DNA of 64,000 nucleotides from Endozoicomonas elysicola (GTDB lineage Bacteria; Pseudomonadota; Gammaproteobacteria; Pseudomonadales; Endozoicomonadaceae): NCBI RefSeq assembly GCF_000710775.1, contig NZ_JOJP01000001.1, positions 2,403,729 to 2,467,728 of the forward strand, read 5' to 3'. Shown piece by piece: positions 63,501 to 64,000 of this stretch (position 1 is its first letter; each line of letters starts with the position of its first letter). The notes under the pieces were generated by a model. It saw only the letters and a program-made list of their open reading frames with translations, ran no database searches and was not told where the DNA came from. The position numbers and the translations under genes were made by a program.

Positions 63501-64000
63501 GTGAATGTCAGCAAACATGCCACGGTCCATGAAGGCGCCACCATTAACAAGGGCCTGACCGTTACCGGTGATCTGGTGGATGACGATGCCATTCACGCCA
63601 TGGGACATGTCAAAGTAGACGACAACGCCGTGATTGATGGCACCGTCACTATTGGCAAACAGGTACAGATCCAGAACTCAGACAATAATGAGAAAGCGCT
63701 GGAAGTGCTCGGTGTCTCCCATCTGACTGGCAGGACCCAGGTGACCGGTGAACTGGGTGTCAGTGACAACCTCACCGTTGATAAAACCCTGATCGTCAGT
63801 AATACCGATGCGGAAGCCACCGCTATTCTGGCGACTGGCGATGTGGACATTACCGGCTCCCTGGACGTCACTGGCTCTGAAAACCTGACCGGTACTCTGA
63901 CCGTCAACAACAGTTCTGCGGAAGAAACCGCACTGGCAGTCACCGGGAATGCTGTGGTCACTGGCAATGCCTCGGTCAGCGGCGTGCTGGACGTCAGCAA
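60541..64000 (+). CDS. Giant repetitive fibre protein (Afp13-like), truncated by the window edge
   Basis: An uninterrupted frame of 1,153 codons runs from the ATG at 60541 off the right edge. The N-terminus contains VGIGTDTPEAKLHVSG, a motif common in fibres that carry an S74-type chaperone at the far end. From about residue 490 onward at least six tandem units of ~65-70 residues are seen, each with ATLNNGLQV, DTDLDGNLDVAGTTQLND and LTVG-type segments; this pattern suggests a long beta-helical shaft. In Afp/PVC loci the fibre gene stands at this place and determines receptor binding. AAGGACAGG is at good spacing from the ATG. The C-terminal receptor-binding and chaperone parts are outside the window. 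Confidence 0.88.

Noticed and set aside
44983-64000. Prophage or type VI secretion system
   Set aside because: No capsid, portal, terminase, TssJLM or ClpV gene is seen, whereas DUF5908, LysM adaptor and Afp11/12-type genes in order are diagnostic for eCIS.

Overview
The window looks like chromosomal DNA of a host-associated marine gammaproteobacterium. Giant coiled-coil proteins, a leucine-rich-repeat/PP2C phosphatase protein, many short inverted-repeat elements and ordinary gammaproteobacterial housekeeping genes (YqhD/YqhC-like pair, OmpA-type lipoprotein, DMT transporter) together resemble the family Endozoicomonadaceae. That assignment is inference, because no rRNA or other marker gene is present.

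Region 1 (1-5.1 kb): a DMT exporter, an OmpA lipoprotein with thrombospondin type 3 repeats, and a compact three-gene operon (DUF2796/ZrgA-like protein, ABC ATPase, FtsX-like permease), probably for metal uptake. Region 2 (5.1-8.7 kb) is AT-rich with three orphan genes and repeat debris. Region 3 (8.8-18.6 kb) has a YqhD-like aldehyde reductase facing an AraC-type regulator, a tandem pair of distant unknown paralogs, a CBS protein, a broken cupin gene, a TenA-like protein, a DUF6976-like protein and small genes. Region 4 (19-40 kb) is an accessory block of likely host-interaction genes: an unknown protein, a proline-rich membrane protein, an LRR-PP2C protein of 1,319 aa, and four adjacent coiled-coil genes. 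One coiled-coil gene ends at A AAA AAG TAG with a 407-codon open -1 frame behind it, a candidate programmed frameshift. Region 5 (40.9-43.9 kb) has two repressor-like genes and a phosphatidylserine decarboxylase that carries an export signal.

Region 6 (44.98 kb to the right edge) is a GC-rich extracellular contractile injection system of the Afp/PVC type. Its order is sheath, tube, sheath, tube, Afp5-like tube, Afp6-like DUF5908, Afp7-like LysM, Afp8-like spike, Afp9-like gp25, Afp10-like PAAR, Afp11-like baseplate J, Afp12-like, then a long repetitive fibre still open at the edge. The Afp11-like protein seems to carry an inserted ILEI/FAM3-like domain. The ATPase, terminator and toxin genes would lie beyond the window.

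The outstanding discovery candidate lies inside this injection locus, between the Afp12-like gene and the fibre. It is a small AT-rich gene (59774-60214) encoding a textbook eukaryotic basic helix-loop-helix DNA-binding domain of the atonal/twist type. The simplest hypothesis is that a bacterial injection machine carries an animal-type transcription factor as cargo to reprogram host gene expression. This is inferred from sequence and location only.
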